NCBI RefSeq assembly: GCF_019226825.1
Contig: NZ_CP076642.1
Location: 1,240,001-1,304,000, forward strand
Source: Vibrio ostreae
GTDB lineage: Bacteria > Pseudomonadota > Gammaproteobacteria > Enterobacterales > Vibrionaceae
Direction: 5' to 3'
Length of the DNA stretch: 64,000 nt
Positions 55,174 through 63,004 of the stretch are shown one piece after another. Both the position numbers and the translations under genes were made by a program. Numbering within the stretch: position 1 is the first letter of the stretch; the number at the start of each line of letters is the position of its first letter. Below the pieces are notes generated by a model. The model saw only the letters and a list, made by a program, of their open reading frames with translations, had not been told where the DNA came from and ran no database searches.

Positions 55174-56757
55174 TTACTGGCGCTTGATGTCGTGGGTTGT
55201 GGTGACTTCTATGCCCAGTCGTTTTGCCAGCCGGGTGAGGTTGGCTCTGTCCATTTGTAGCTGACGTCCTGCTTTGGCCCAGTTGAAGTCTGCCTGAGTC
55301 AGTGCTTCACTGATCAAGCGGCGCTGAAATTCATCGGTGGCCTCGCGCAGCCCCTGATTGAGAGGAAGCTCTCGCTCTGCCTGCACCGGACTCGTCTCAA
55401 TGCGCGGATGCGTTGTGCCCTCGAGTAGTCCGATATCTTCAGTGCTTACGGTCACCAGCGGCTGCTGAGGATGACGCGCCCGCGCTTTGAGCGCCGCGCG
55501 GTTAATCACATGTTCCAATTCGCGCACGTTGCCGGGCCAGTTATAGCCGATGAGGTAACGCAGTGCCGCCTGCTGGATTTTCAACTGCACGATACCGAGC
55601 TTGCGGCGGGCGATTTCCAGCAGGTAGCCTGCGAGCAGCGTGATGTCGCCGTTGCGTTCACGCAGCGGCGGCACATAGATCGGATACACACTCAGACGGT
55701 GATATAAGTCGGCGCGAAAACGGCCCGCCTCGACTTCATGTTTCAGATCGCGGTTGGTGGCCGCCAGAATACGGACATCAATGGTTTGCACCTTATCCAT
55801 GCCCACCGGCTGAATCTCATTATTTTGCAGCGCACGCAGAATCTTGCTCTGCGCTGCCAGCGGCAGCTCGCCGATTTCATCGAGGAATAGCGTTCCGCCG
55901 TTCGCCAGTGCGAACTTACCCATACGATCACGATCAGCACCGGTAAAGGCGCCTTTGACATGGCCAAACAACTCACTCTCGACCAGGTTTTCCGGAATGG
56001 CGGCACAGTTGACATAGATCAGCGGTTGGCGGCGGCGAGCTGACTGGTGATGGATGGTCCGCGCCACTAATTCTTTACCGACACCGGTTTCGCCATGGAT
56101 AAGAATATTGAACTGGGAGGGGGCAACCACATCCAAATCGCTTTTCATCGCCTGCATTGCGCTGCTTTGACCAATCAGCTCGCTGCCGTCTCGTTCCCAG
56201 GCCTCTTCATTTAACTCTTCAAGACGCAGCTGAGTCTGCTTGGCTTGAGCTTCAAGCTGGGAAAAGGTCAGCGCCATTTTCAGGGTAGACGCCGCAATTG
56301 CCGACAATACTTCCAGGCTGCGTTCAGGGATCCGTTCAAAGGCATTGGGAGTCAGGCTGTCCAGCGTCAGGACACCGAGCAGGCTGTCACCAAATCGTAA
56401 AGGCAGCCCCATGCAGGAGTGCATTGGCAGATCGTCGTCATGATCGAGCAGCAGGCCGTCAAACGGGTCAGGTAGCGGACAATCGGCATTGAAGCGCACC
56501 GGAGCCGATGAATGACAGATTTGCTCCAGGCGTGGATGCTCCGCAATCAGAAAACGGCGTCCCATGGTGTCGCGGGTCAGACCTTGCATCGCGAGAGGGA
56601 TCAAGGTCTCTTTTTGCAGTGACATCAGGGCTACGCAATCGCACTGAATGGTTTTTCGTACCGCATCCAGCAGACGGTTAAAACGGTCTTCATCATTGAG
56701 TCCGCTGGCGAGTCCGATGGTCATATCGACCAGGGTGGAAATGGAGAAATCCGGCAT
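55174..56757 (-). CDS. norR: Nitric-oxide-responsive sigma-54 activator NorR
   Basis: This 527-residue regulator has an N-terminal GAF domain that senses NO through a non-haem iron (about residues 15-170), a central sigma-54 AAA+ domain (GETGVGKE Walker A, GAFTGAD loop 1, FLDEIGELP Walker B), and a C-terminal Fis-type helix-turn-helix ([20 protein letters not shown]). ATG 56757 matches the E. coli NorR N-terminus; ATG 56763 is also possible, and the frame is open further upstream. It is divergent from hmp and has NorR sites in between. It should activate hmp in response to NO. Confidence 0.92.
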   Translation of the reverse strand: MPDFSISTLVDMTIGLASGLNDEDRFNRLLDAVRKTIQCDCVALMSLQKETLIPLAMQGLTRDTMGRRFLIAEHPRLEQICHSSAPVRFNADCPLPDPFDGLLLDHDDDLPMHSCMGLPLRFGDSLLGVLTLDSLTPNAFERIPERSLEVLSAIAASTLKMALTFSQLEAQAKQTQLRLEELNEEAWERDGSELIGQSSAMQAMKSDLDVVAPSQFNILIHGETGVGKELVARTIHHQSARRRQPLIYVNCAAIPENLVESELFGHVKGAFTGADRDRMGKFALANGGTLFLDEIGELPLAAQSKILRALQNNEIQPVGMDKVQTIDVRILAATNRDLKHEVEAGRFRADLYHRLSVYPIYVPPLRERNGDITLLAGYLLEIARRKLGIVQLKIQQAALRYLIGYNWPGNVRELEHVINRAALKARARHPQQPLVTVSTEDIGLLEGTTHPRIETSPVQAERELPLNQGLREATDEFQRRLISEALTQADFNWAKAGRQLQMDRANLTRLAKRLGIEVTTTHDIKRQ

Positions 56758-56791
56758 AAGCATGTCCGATGGTGTTTTTTGATATTGTAGT

Positions 56792-56802
56792 GTCAAAATG
56801 AC
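56792..56802. promoter_or_regulatory. NorR binding site 1
   Basis: GTCAAAATGAC is a perfect match to the NorR half-site pair GTCA-N3-TGAC (GT-N7-AC), 90 bases upstream of the sigma-54 promoter of hmp. Confidence 0.75.
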
Positions 56803-56815
56803 ATGAAATAAACGA

Positions 56816-56826
56816 GTTATTTTGAC
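56816..56826. promoter_or_regulatory. NorR binding site 2
   Basis: GTTATTTTGAC matches the GT-N7-AC core of NorR operators, with its start 24 bases from that of site 1. E. coli norV has three such sites; a third is not obvious here. Confidence 0.55.
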
Positions 56827-56881
56827 ATTTTTATCGTGGCGACATTTCAATCAAATTTATGTTTTTCAGTGAGATAGAAAG

Positions 56882-56897
56882 TGGCATTGAACCTGCA
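56882..56897 (+). promoter_or_regulatory. Sigma-54 promoter of hmp
   Basis: TGGCATTGAACCTGCA has GG and GC exactly ten bases apart, the -24/-12 spacing of sigma-54 promoters (consensus TGGCAC-N5-TTGCA). It lies between the NorR sites and ATG 56995. Transcription should start near 56908, after the GTG at 56881, so that GTG cannot be the hmp start. Confidence 0.72.
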
Positions 56898-56994
56898 ATA
56901 TCGGTTACAGAAGAATCGACGTCAGGTCTCAGGCCACACATTTACAGTGGTCAGCCCGCCTGACATTATCTCAAAAAATGGGGAACATCATTTT

Positions 56995-58179
56995 ATGCTC
57001 AATGACCATACTATCGCGATTGTAAAAAGTACCATTCCACTGCTTGAATCCGCCGGCCCGGCTCTGACCCGCCATTTTTATCACCGTATGTTCAGCCATA
57101 ATCCTGAGCTGCAGAATATTTTCAACATGACGCACCAAAAGACGGGCCGTCAGAGTGTGGCTTTGTTTGAAGCCATCGCAGCGTATGCCAAACACATCGA
57201 CAGCCTGGAAGCCCTGAGCAGCGCGGTAGAACGCATTGCGCACAAGCACACCAGTTTCAATATCCAGCCGGATCATTACCAAATTGTCGGCCATCACCTG
57301 ATTGAGACCCTGCGTGAACTGGCTCCGGAGGCGTTTACTGCTGAAGTTGAGCAAGCCTGGACCGATGCTTATTTGTTCCTGGCCAAAGTGTTTATCGATC
57401 GTGAAGGTGAACTGTATCTGCAGCGTAAACAGGCGGCCGGTGGCTGGCAGAATGCCCGTCCGTTTGTGGTCAGTGAGAAGCGGATTGAATCCGAGCTGGT
57501 CACCAGTTTTGTCCTGACGCCGCAAGATCGCCAGCCAGTGCTGGAGTACCTGCCAGGTCAGTACATCAGTATTGAAGTGACGCCGCTTGGTTCGGCCTAC
57601 AAAGAGATTCGCCAGTATTCGTTGTCGCAGGCGAGTAATGGTCAAGACTATCGTATTTCGGTGAAACGTGAAGGCGCTGAGAGCGAGTTTGCGGGCCTGG
57701 TGTCGAATCACCTTCATGCTGCGGTGCAAGAAGGCGATATTGTTAACCTGTACGCACCAGCGGGCGATTTCCATTATGTCGAGCGTGAGCGTCCGGTGGT
57801 ACTGATCTCAGCAGGTGTCGGCGCGACTCCGATGCAGGCGATGCTGCAGGCCTTGGCTCAACAGGGTAAACAGGATGTGACGTATCTGCATGCGTGTCAT
57901 TCTCCGTTCCAGCACTCCTTTGTTGATGAAACCGCGACGCTGGTGGCTACCCAACAGTGGCAGCAACATATCTGGTATCTGCAAGGCGAGCAGGGCGAAT
58001 CACGTCAGGGCCAGATGCAATTGACGGATGTTGAACTGCCGTTGGCTGAGGGGGATTTCTACCTGTGTGGCCCGGTGGCGTTTATGCAAAATATCGTCGC
58101 GCAGCTGGGTCAGTTAGGGGTTAATCCGGAGCGCATCCACTATGAGATGTTCGGCCCGCACGCAACGCTGACGGCATAA
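56995..58179 (+). CDS. hmp: Flavohaemoglobin (nitric oxide dioxygenase)
   Basis: This 394-residue enzyme converts NO and O2 to nitrate with NAD(P)H. It has a globin domain (MLNDHTIAIVKSTIPLLESA start, proximal histidine region ISSAVERIAHKHTSF-like around residue 85), an FAD domain (IRQYSLSQ, about residue 205) and an NAD domain (GVGATPMQAML; YLCGPVAFMQNI). ATG 56995 gives the known Hmp length and start. The frame is open upstream to GTG 56881, but that codon precedes the predicted sigma-54 start site. It is divergently paired with norR and is the likely NorR target. Confidence 0.95.
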   Translation: MLNDHTIAIVKSTIPLLESAGPALTRHFYHRMFSHNPELQNIFNMTHQKTGRQSVALFEAIAAYAKHIDSLEALSSAVERIAHKHTSFNIQPDHYQIVGHHLIETLRELAPEAFTAEVEQAWTDAYLFLAKVFIDREGELYLQRKQAAGGWQNARPFVVSEKRIESELVTSFVLTPQDRQPVLEYLPGQYISIEVTPLGSAYKEIRQYSLSQASNGQDYRISVKREGAESEFAGLVSNHLHAAVQEGDIVNLYAPAGDFHYVERERPVVLISAGVGATPMQAMLQALAQQGKQDVTYLHACHSPFQHSFVDETATLVATQQWQQHIWYLQGEQGESRQGQMQLTDVELPLAEGDFYLCGPVAFMQNIVAQLGQLGVNPERIHYEMFGPHATLTA

Positions 58180-58205
58180 AGCGCATCAAGCCAAAACATA
58201 TAAAC

Positions 58206-58229
58206 AAAAGGCCCGTGAAGGGCCTTTTT
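58206..58229 (+). terminator. Rho-independent terminator after hmp
   Basis: A 9-bp stem (58206-58214 with 58220-58228), five-base loop and a run of five T. Confidence 0.9.
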
Positions 58230-58275
58230 GCTGCCGCATACCATCCGCCAAGAGCAGAGGGGGTTTTCCTGCCGC

Positions 58276-58818
58276 TTATTCAGGCAGTGACTGCAACACA
58301 TCAAAGGTCAGTTCATGACTGCCCAGGTCACCCTCGACAAACAAAGAGTGACCACTGATCATCACAGACAAGTCCATGGTGCGTTTTGGTTCGGCCGCCA
58401 TTGCGCTGATCACTTCCGGATCGAAGCGCACGATCTCAGCCTGATGGTAACTGAGTTTACCTTTGTTCTGCTGCCACCAGATGTCAGATTTCACCTGATA
58501 AGTATATACCTTGGTTACCGCACTCTGACGTGTCACTTTTTTAACACGCTCTACGTCCGGCTCACCTAGCTCAATCCACAACAGGTTGTGGTCAGCCAGG
58601 TCTTTTTGCCAAATGTCCGGTTCAGCGGTGGTTGAGATGCCTTTGGTAAACTGTAAGTCCGGGTGAGCGTTGAGACAGAATGCCATCACGCGGGCCATCA
58701 TACGCTCATTGGTTTCAGACGGGTGTAACGCTACAGTGAGGTTGAGAGTATCGTAGTGATCACGGTTGATGTCCGACAGGGAAAGGCGGAATTTATAGAT
58801 AGTGGGTTTAAGTGCCAT
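58276..58818 (-). CDS. yaeQ: YaeQ family protein
   Basis: This 180-residue protein matches YaeQ: MALKPTIYKFRLSLSDINR, HPSETNERMMARVMAFCL, YQVKSDIWWQQNKGKL. The fold is PD-(D/E)XK-like, but its function is unknown; an early link to RfaH suppression is not well supported. The gene starts next to 18-bp repeats. Confidence 0.92.
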   Translation of the reverse strand: MALKPTIYKFRLSLSDINRDHYDTLNLTVALHPSETNERMMARVMAFCLNAHPDLQFTKGISTTAEPDIWQKDLADHNLLWIELGEPDVERVKKVTRQSAVTKVYTYQVKSDIWWQQNKGKLSYHQAEIVRFDPEVISAMAAEPKRTMDLSVMISGHSLFVEGDLGSHELTFDVLQSLPE

Positions 58819-58825
58819 GAAAATG

Positions 58826-58914
58826 CTTACGTCAGAGAAAATGCTCAGGCCGAAGAACTTAACTTACGTCAGATAAAACGTACGTCAGATAAAACTGATG
58901 TCGGATAAAACAGG
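58826..58914. repeat. Degenerate 18-bp tandem repeats upstream of yaeQ
   Basis: Units near TTACGTCAGATAAAACG start at about 58826, 58844, 58862, 58880 and 58898; the third and fourth are most alike (ACGTCAGATAAAAC shared), the second is very diverged. The period is 18 bases, the same as in the arrays near 48.3 kb. Confidence 0.7.
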
Positions 58915-58963
58915 TACGTAAGAAACGAAGCCGGAGAAATTTTACGAGTCCCAGAAACGAAAA

Positions 58964-58986
58964 TAGCCAGCTCTGTGAGCTGGCTA
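58964..58986 (-). terminator. Terminator of the cold-shock gene
   Basis: A perfect 10-bp stem (58964-58973 with 58977-58986) and TGT loop, followed on the minus strand by a T-rich stretch. Confidence 0.75.
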
Positions 58987-59007
58987 CTATATATTTGGTC
59001 AGTTCAA

Positions 59008-59217
59008 TTACAGAACTTTGATGCTTTCAGCTTGTGGGCCTTTTTGGCCTTGAGTGATTACGAACTCAACTTTTTGACCTTCAGCAAGAGTGCGGAAACC
59101 GTCACCTTGGATTGCGCTGAAGTGAGCAAAAACGTCAGGACCGTTTTCTTGCTTGATAAAACCAAAACCTTTAGTTTCGTTGAACCATTTAACGGTACCA
59201 GTAACTGGAGTAGACAT
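59008..59217 (-). CDS. CspA-family cold-shock protein
   Basis: This 69-residue RNA/DNA chaperone has both RNA-binding motifs, KGFGFI and VFAHFSAI, in a single cold-shock domain ([18 protein letters not shown]). It melts RNA structure at low temperature. The gene has a long upstream spacer to arfA that could carry a cold-box leader. Confidence 0.95.
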   Translation of the reverse strand: MSTPVTGTVKWFNETKGFGFIKQENGPDVFAHFSAIQGDGFRTLAEGQKVEFVITQGQKGPQAESIKVL

Positions 59218-59593
59218 AGTGTAAATCCTAAATCAAAATTTAAATATCGCCGACATTGGCGCGGATAGCGTGGAAAAGTAGCTTGCTATGCGTACGACAC
59301 TACGGGACTTACAAGTAATCCAACGAAACAATGTGTATACAAAGAACTTCATTTCTAGCTGCTATCGAGTCTAGAGTAATCCCGGGGGTTGTCAATCGAA
59401 TCTTCACTCAACGACGTCGCTTTTTCAGTTTTTATCATTTTTTTTGCTCTTCGTACGCTTTTTGTGCAATTGAGTGTCTATTAAATGCAAAAAAAAGCGG
59501 CTTGAATGGCAGTGCAGATGATTGACTCAAAGAAAATTAGGCGCACAATACACGACGAAATAGCTCATCATTTTGTCACCCAAGGAGGTATCA
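59218..59593. other. Divergent spacer between csp and arfA
   Basis: About 375 bases. The left part (59218-59350) should hold the long 5' leader usual for cspA-type genes. A short inverted stretch (CGCCGACATTGGCG, 59248-59261) lies there. No gene was recognised. Confidence 0.5.
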
Positions 59594-59797
59594 ATGAGCC
59601 ACTCAGCAAAACCGGTGCGCGGACATCAGTGTGCAGACACCGAGTTCGGACGCGGCACCATCAAAGACAACGCACTGAAAGCCGTCGTGACGAGTCAGTT
59701 ATTCAGACAGCGAGTTGAGAAAGCGAAAAAGGGCAAAGGCAGCTTCAAACGTAGCATGAAACATAAAGGGAGAGAGACCTATTCCAATGCTGCTTAA
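59594..59797 (+). CDS. arfA: Alternative ribosome-rescue factor ArfA
   Basis: This 67-residue protein carries the ArfA core [20 protein letters not shown] and [15 protein letters not shown]. ArfA recruits release factor RF2 to ribosomes stalled without a stop codon, acting as backup for tmRNA. AAGGAGG lies seven bases before ATG 59594. E. coli arfA mRNA is cut in a hairpin inside the gene; here a stop codon (59795-59797) precedes a strong hairpin, so that control may differ. Confidence 0.88.
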   Translation: MSHSAKPVRGHQCADTEFGRGTIKDNALKAVVTSQLFRQRVEKAKKGKGSFKRSMKHKGRETYSNAA

Positions 59798-59866
59798 GAG
59801 ATGCATTCGACTAGGTTTTTTCCATCCCCAGCTCTCTTCATAAACTGGTTTTTCATCATTAATAAA

Positions 59867-59900
59867 GAAAGGCGCTGTCAAAAACAGCGCCTTTCTTGCA
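59867..59900 (+). terminator. Terminator after arfA
   Basis: A perfect 12-bp stem (59867-59878 with 59884-59895), five-base loop, then TTGCATTTTTT. Confidence 0.8.
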
Positions 59901-60364
59901 TTTTTTGCCCTTCCTGCCGAGTACCGGTTTTTTGTAATCATTTGTTACTGCGCAGACTCTGAGAGTCCTGATATGGGGGAATTGTGTCTTAATCAGTTTG
60001 CGGCCCCTGTTTTGCTGATGCCGTTTAGAAACGGCTTAAGTGTTGCCTTATTTTCGCAATCTCAGGTTACCGCAGCGCAATAGAGTTGGTTGTGGTCACA
60101 TTTTCAGCAATGAAACAAAAATTTACAACCGTTAAAAGTTTGTATCAAAACGCACATTCAGACTCACCTTAGCCCTGTCAGGTGCTGCTATTACTACTTG
60201 AGTGGCGATTAAATTTTAACCCTCTTTTAACAAAGTTCGGGCGGTTAAACTTTGTACGCATTTTTGCGATTTACGGCTACTTGCAATAAAAATCAGATCA
60301 GCGAAAATGCGCACAAAATGAGATTCCATTATTGAAAGTGTGCTTTTAAAGCAGAGGTAATCCT
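59901..60364. other. Spacer upstream of a small membrane protein gene
   Basis: About 460 bases without a gene. It contains several GTTAAA/TTTAAC repeats (60135-60260) that may be promoter elements. No regulator site could be assigned. Confidence 0.4.
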
Positions 60365-60718
60365 ATGATAAAGCTGTTAGTGATCATGATGACATCGGTG
60401 TCAGCCGGCGTAGCGTCTGCTGATCATTTGCATTCTTTTATGCTCGGCCTGTCAGTGGCAGCCCTGGCGGTAGGAAGCTGCTACTGGTTTGCGTTTCGTA
60501 GCACCCGTTTCCCGGAGCTTGCGCTGTTTTTGCTGATTTGCGGCTTACTGGCCAAAGTCGGTGTGACCATTCTTGGTGTTGCCTGGGGCATGTCGGCTCA
60601 GTTGATAACATCACCTATCGTGTTTGCGCTGTCTTATCTGTTCTTCTCGATTGTGGTCACCTACCTGTGGTTTACCTACCGCGACAGCATGACTAAAGCA
60701 CCGGAGATCTCAGCGTAG
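60365..60718 (+). CDS. Small inner-membrane protein of unknown function
   Basis: This 117-residue protein has an N-terminal hydrophobic stretch (possibly a signal) and three further membrane segments (about residues 26-45, 52-72, 80-103). Its short tail is charged. No family was recognised. GCAGAGGTAA precedes ATG 60365. Monocistronic, with its own terminator. Confidence 0.7.
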   Translation: MIKLLVIMMTSVSAGVASADHLHSFMLGLSVAALAVGSCYWFAFRSTRFPELALFLLICGLLAKVGVTILGVAWGMSAQLITSPIVFALSYLFFSIVVTYLWFTYRDSMTKAPEISA

Positions 60719-60766
60719 TCAGGCCCTGTGCGCGGTAAACGACGGCGTAAATAGTGTGATTCGATA

Positions 60767-60788
60767 AAAAGAGGCTTCGGCCTCTTTT
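60767..60788 (+). terminator. Rho-independent terminator
   Basis: A 9-bp stem (60767-60775 with 60780-60788), TTCG loop, ending the small membrane protein gene. Confidence 0.85.
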
Positions 60789-60935
60789 GCTATTTCTCCA
60801 GTTTAACTTTTACTCTTTTGTCTGTTCAGACAGCTTTATCTGAAGCGGGGATAGCGTCGTGGACGAGGTTTGAGGGATAAGTGATCTGAGGAGATAAAGT
60901 TCGACTATAGTTCTACAGCCACAGCGCTGTATTGT

Positions 60936-60974
60936 TAATACACTGAGCTAATACACTGAGCTAATACACTGAGC
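60936..60974. repeat. Three perfect 13-bp tandem repeats
   Basis: TAATACACTGAGC is repeated three times head to tail, 28 bases before the next gene start, within what should be its promoter or leader. Confidence 0.92.
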
Positions 60975-61001
60975 GCTAAATAGTAAGGAAAGGGCGGACG
61001 T

Positions 61002-61241
61002 ATGGAAACCACACTGTTTTGGATTGAAAAAGCCGTTTTAGTGGCCGGGATTGTATTTGTCCTGACCGGGATTACTCAGTACGGCAAGCGCAGTCATGAC
61101 TGGAAAGGCGTTGTGACGATGTTTTACAAGCGCATTCCGATGACGGTGGCAGAGTATAAATGGTATCGCCTGGGCATTGCGATGGTGGTGTTTGCTGTGG
61201 TGCTGCGCATCATTGTACTGACCCTGTGGCCGGGGTACTGA
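61002..61241 (+). CDS. Small two-helix membrane protein of unknown function
   Basis: This 79-residue protein has two membrane helices (about residues 8-25 and 55-75) joined by a basic loop. No family was recognised. AGTAAGGAAAGG lies upstream of ATG 61002. It follows the 13-bp repeats. Confidence 0.65.
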   Translation: METTLFWIEKAVLVAGIVFVLTGITQYGKRSHDWKGVVTMFYKRIPMTVAEYKWYRLGIAMVVFAVVLRIIVLTLWPGY

Positions 61242-61431
61242 ATTCCCTGCTTCGTAACACGGATGATCTCTTACCCGGCTCGCACATTAACCGCACGCGG
61301 GGCGGATTAATCCCGCCGCTAATTTGAGCGAACAGTCGAGTTATCAATAAGTAAGCCTAATATTCTGGCTTGCGGGGCAAAAATGGGTATACACTCACTG
61401 TTACACCCACATCAGCACGGACGGTCACTGT

Positions 61432-62436
61432 ATGTCGTATTCCATACTCATTTGTGATGACTCGGCCCTGGCCAGAAAGCAGATGGCGCGCTCGCTGCCC
61501 GCCGCCTTAAACGCCGATATCACCTTTGCTACTCACGGTCTGGAAGCGCTTGCGCTGCTGGAGCAAAATTCCTATCAGCTGATGTTCCTTGATTTGACCA
61601 TGCCAGAGCTGGACGGCTTTGGCACGCTTGAAGCCATGCAGTCAAACAATGACTCGACGCCGGTCGTGGTGGTTTCCGGTGATATTCAGCCCAAGGCCAG
61701 AGAACGGGTCATCGCGCTGGGGGCGAAAGCCTTTATCCAAAAGCCAATCAGTCAAACCGATCTTAATGCGGTGATTCGCGAGATTCTTGAGCCGCCGACT
61801 CAACCGAGATTGGTGACGCCGATCAGCATCGAACTGCCGGTTTTACGCCGCCGTGACATTTATATGGAAGTGGCTAACGTTTCCATTGGTCGCGCTGCCG
61901 ATGCGCTGGCACGTCATTTCGATGTGTTTGTCCAGCTACCGTTGCCTAACGTCAATATCTTTGAAGTGAGCGAATTGCATATGGCGCTGCGTGATCTGGC
62001 TGACAACAGTCAGGTTTCGGGGGTATGCCAGGGATTCAGCGGTGAGGGGATTGCAGGTGAAGCTTTAGTGCTGCTCAGTGATTCCAGCGTGTCGGATCTG
62101 AAAAAACTGATGCAGGTTCCGGCAGAAAGTGTCGAGCTGGAAGAGCTCGAACTGCTGATGGATGTCTCCAATATTCTGGTCGGCTCGTTTCTTAATGGCC
62201 TCGGCGAACAGGCGGAAGTACGCTTTTTCCAGAGTGCGCCGGTATTACTTGGCCAACACATTCCGATCGATTCGATCATTGAGTCCACCGCAGGATCGTT
62301 TAAGAAAACCATGACCTTTGAAGTAAGTTACAACATTGAAGGCACCTCAATTCGCTGCGATCTGCTATTTATGTTTGTGGATGAGTCACTGCCGCTGCTG
62401 GATCACAAACTGGCCTACCTGATGGAGGACTTCTGA
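61432..62436 (+). CDS. Response regulator with CheC-type phosphatase domain
   Basis: This 334-residue cytosolic protein joins a receiver domain (residues 1-120; D9-D10, phospho-acceptor D54 in FLDLTMPELDG, K104) to a CheC/CheX-like domain (about 135-334). The active motif D-x3-E-x2-N is present once in full (DIYMEVAN, D142/E146/N149) and once in changed form (ELLMDVSN). CheC proteins dephosphorylate CheY-type regulators. The fusion suggests a self-limiting or cross-acting response regulator. It overlaps the PAS gene by one base, so both are translated together. Confidence 0.88.
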   Translation: MSYSILICDDSALARKQMARSLPAALNADITFATHGLEALALLEQNSYQLMFLDLTMPELDGFGTLEAMQSNNDSTPVVVVSGDIQPKARERVIALGAKAFIQKPISQTDLNAVIREILEPPTQPRLVTPISIELPVLRRRDIYMEVANVSIGRAADALARHFDVFVQLPLPNVNIFEVSELHMALRDLADNSQVSGVCQGFSGEGIAGEALVLLSDSSVSDLKKLMQVPAESVELEELELLMDVSNILVGSFLNGLGEQAEVRFFQSAPVLLGQHIPIDSIIESTAGSFKKTMTFEVSYNIEGTSIRCDLLFMFVDESLPLLDHKLAYLMEDF

Positions 62437-62876
62437 TGCTGACTTTACCGGCTGAATTTGAGCAGTTCCACTGGATGGTGGACATGGTGCAGAACGTAGA
62501 CATGGGGCTGGTGGTTCTCGATCGTGATTACAATGTGCAGGTATGGAACGGGTTTATGACCCACCACAGCGGCAAGCAGGCCCATGATGCCATCGGACAG
62601 TCGTTGTTTACCCTGTTTCCTGAAATCCCGCCGGAGTGGTTCAAGCTTAAAACCAAGCCGGTGTACGATCTGGGTTGCCGCAGTTTTATCACCTGGCAAC
62701 AGCGCCCTTATCTGTTTAAATGTCGTAACGTCCGTCCGGTGACCCAGCAGGCGGAGTTCATGTATCAGAACATTACGCTCAATCCGATGCGCACGCCGAC
62801 CGGCAAAGTGAACTCACTGTTTTTGTCGGTGCAGGACGCAACCGCTGAAGCGCTGATGACGCTGCAAAGCCAGTGA
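62436..62876 (+). CDS. Single PAS-domain protein
   Basis: This 146-residue protein is almost entirely a PAS domain (MVDMVQNVDMGLVVLDRDYN; IGQSLFTLFPEIP; FLSVQDATAEALM). There is no output domain. It shares a TGATG stop-start with the REC-CheC gene and is likely its partner. Ligand and target are unknown. Confidence 0.85.
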   Translation: MLTLPAEFEQFHWMVDMVQNVDMGLVVLDRDYNVQVWNGFMTHHSGKQAHDAIGQSLFTLFPEIPPEWFKLKTKPVYDLGCRSFITWQQRPYLFKCRNVRPVTQQAEFMYQNITLNPMRTPTGKVNSLFLSVQDATAEALMTLQSQ

Positions 62877-62916
62877 GCGCCTGGTAAACAAACAACTCAC
62901 CACGCAAAAATGGTGC

Positions 62917-62944
62917 AAAGCCAAGGAAGCCCTTGGCTTTTTTG
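62917..62944 (+). terminator. Rho-independent terminator
   Basis: A perfect 10-bp stem (62917-62926 with 62931-62940), loop AAGC, followed by four more T. Confidence 0.9.
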
Positions 62945-63004
62945 CATACACTTTAAGCTCAGTTGCTGCCGCGGGATCCCCAGTATCCTGCAAGGAGAAG
63001 AACC

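Noticed and set aside
56881..56994. Upstream extension of hmp to GTG 56881
   Set aside because: The extension has no globin homology and its start lies before the predicted sigma-54 transcription start.
56971..57774. Open frame of 267 codons antisense to hmp
   Set aside because: hmp is certain; the antisense product shows no domain and no start signal.
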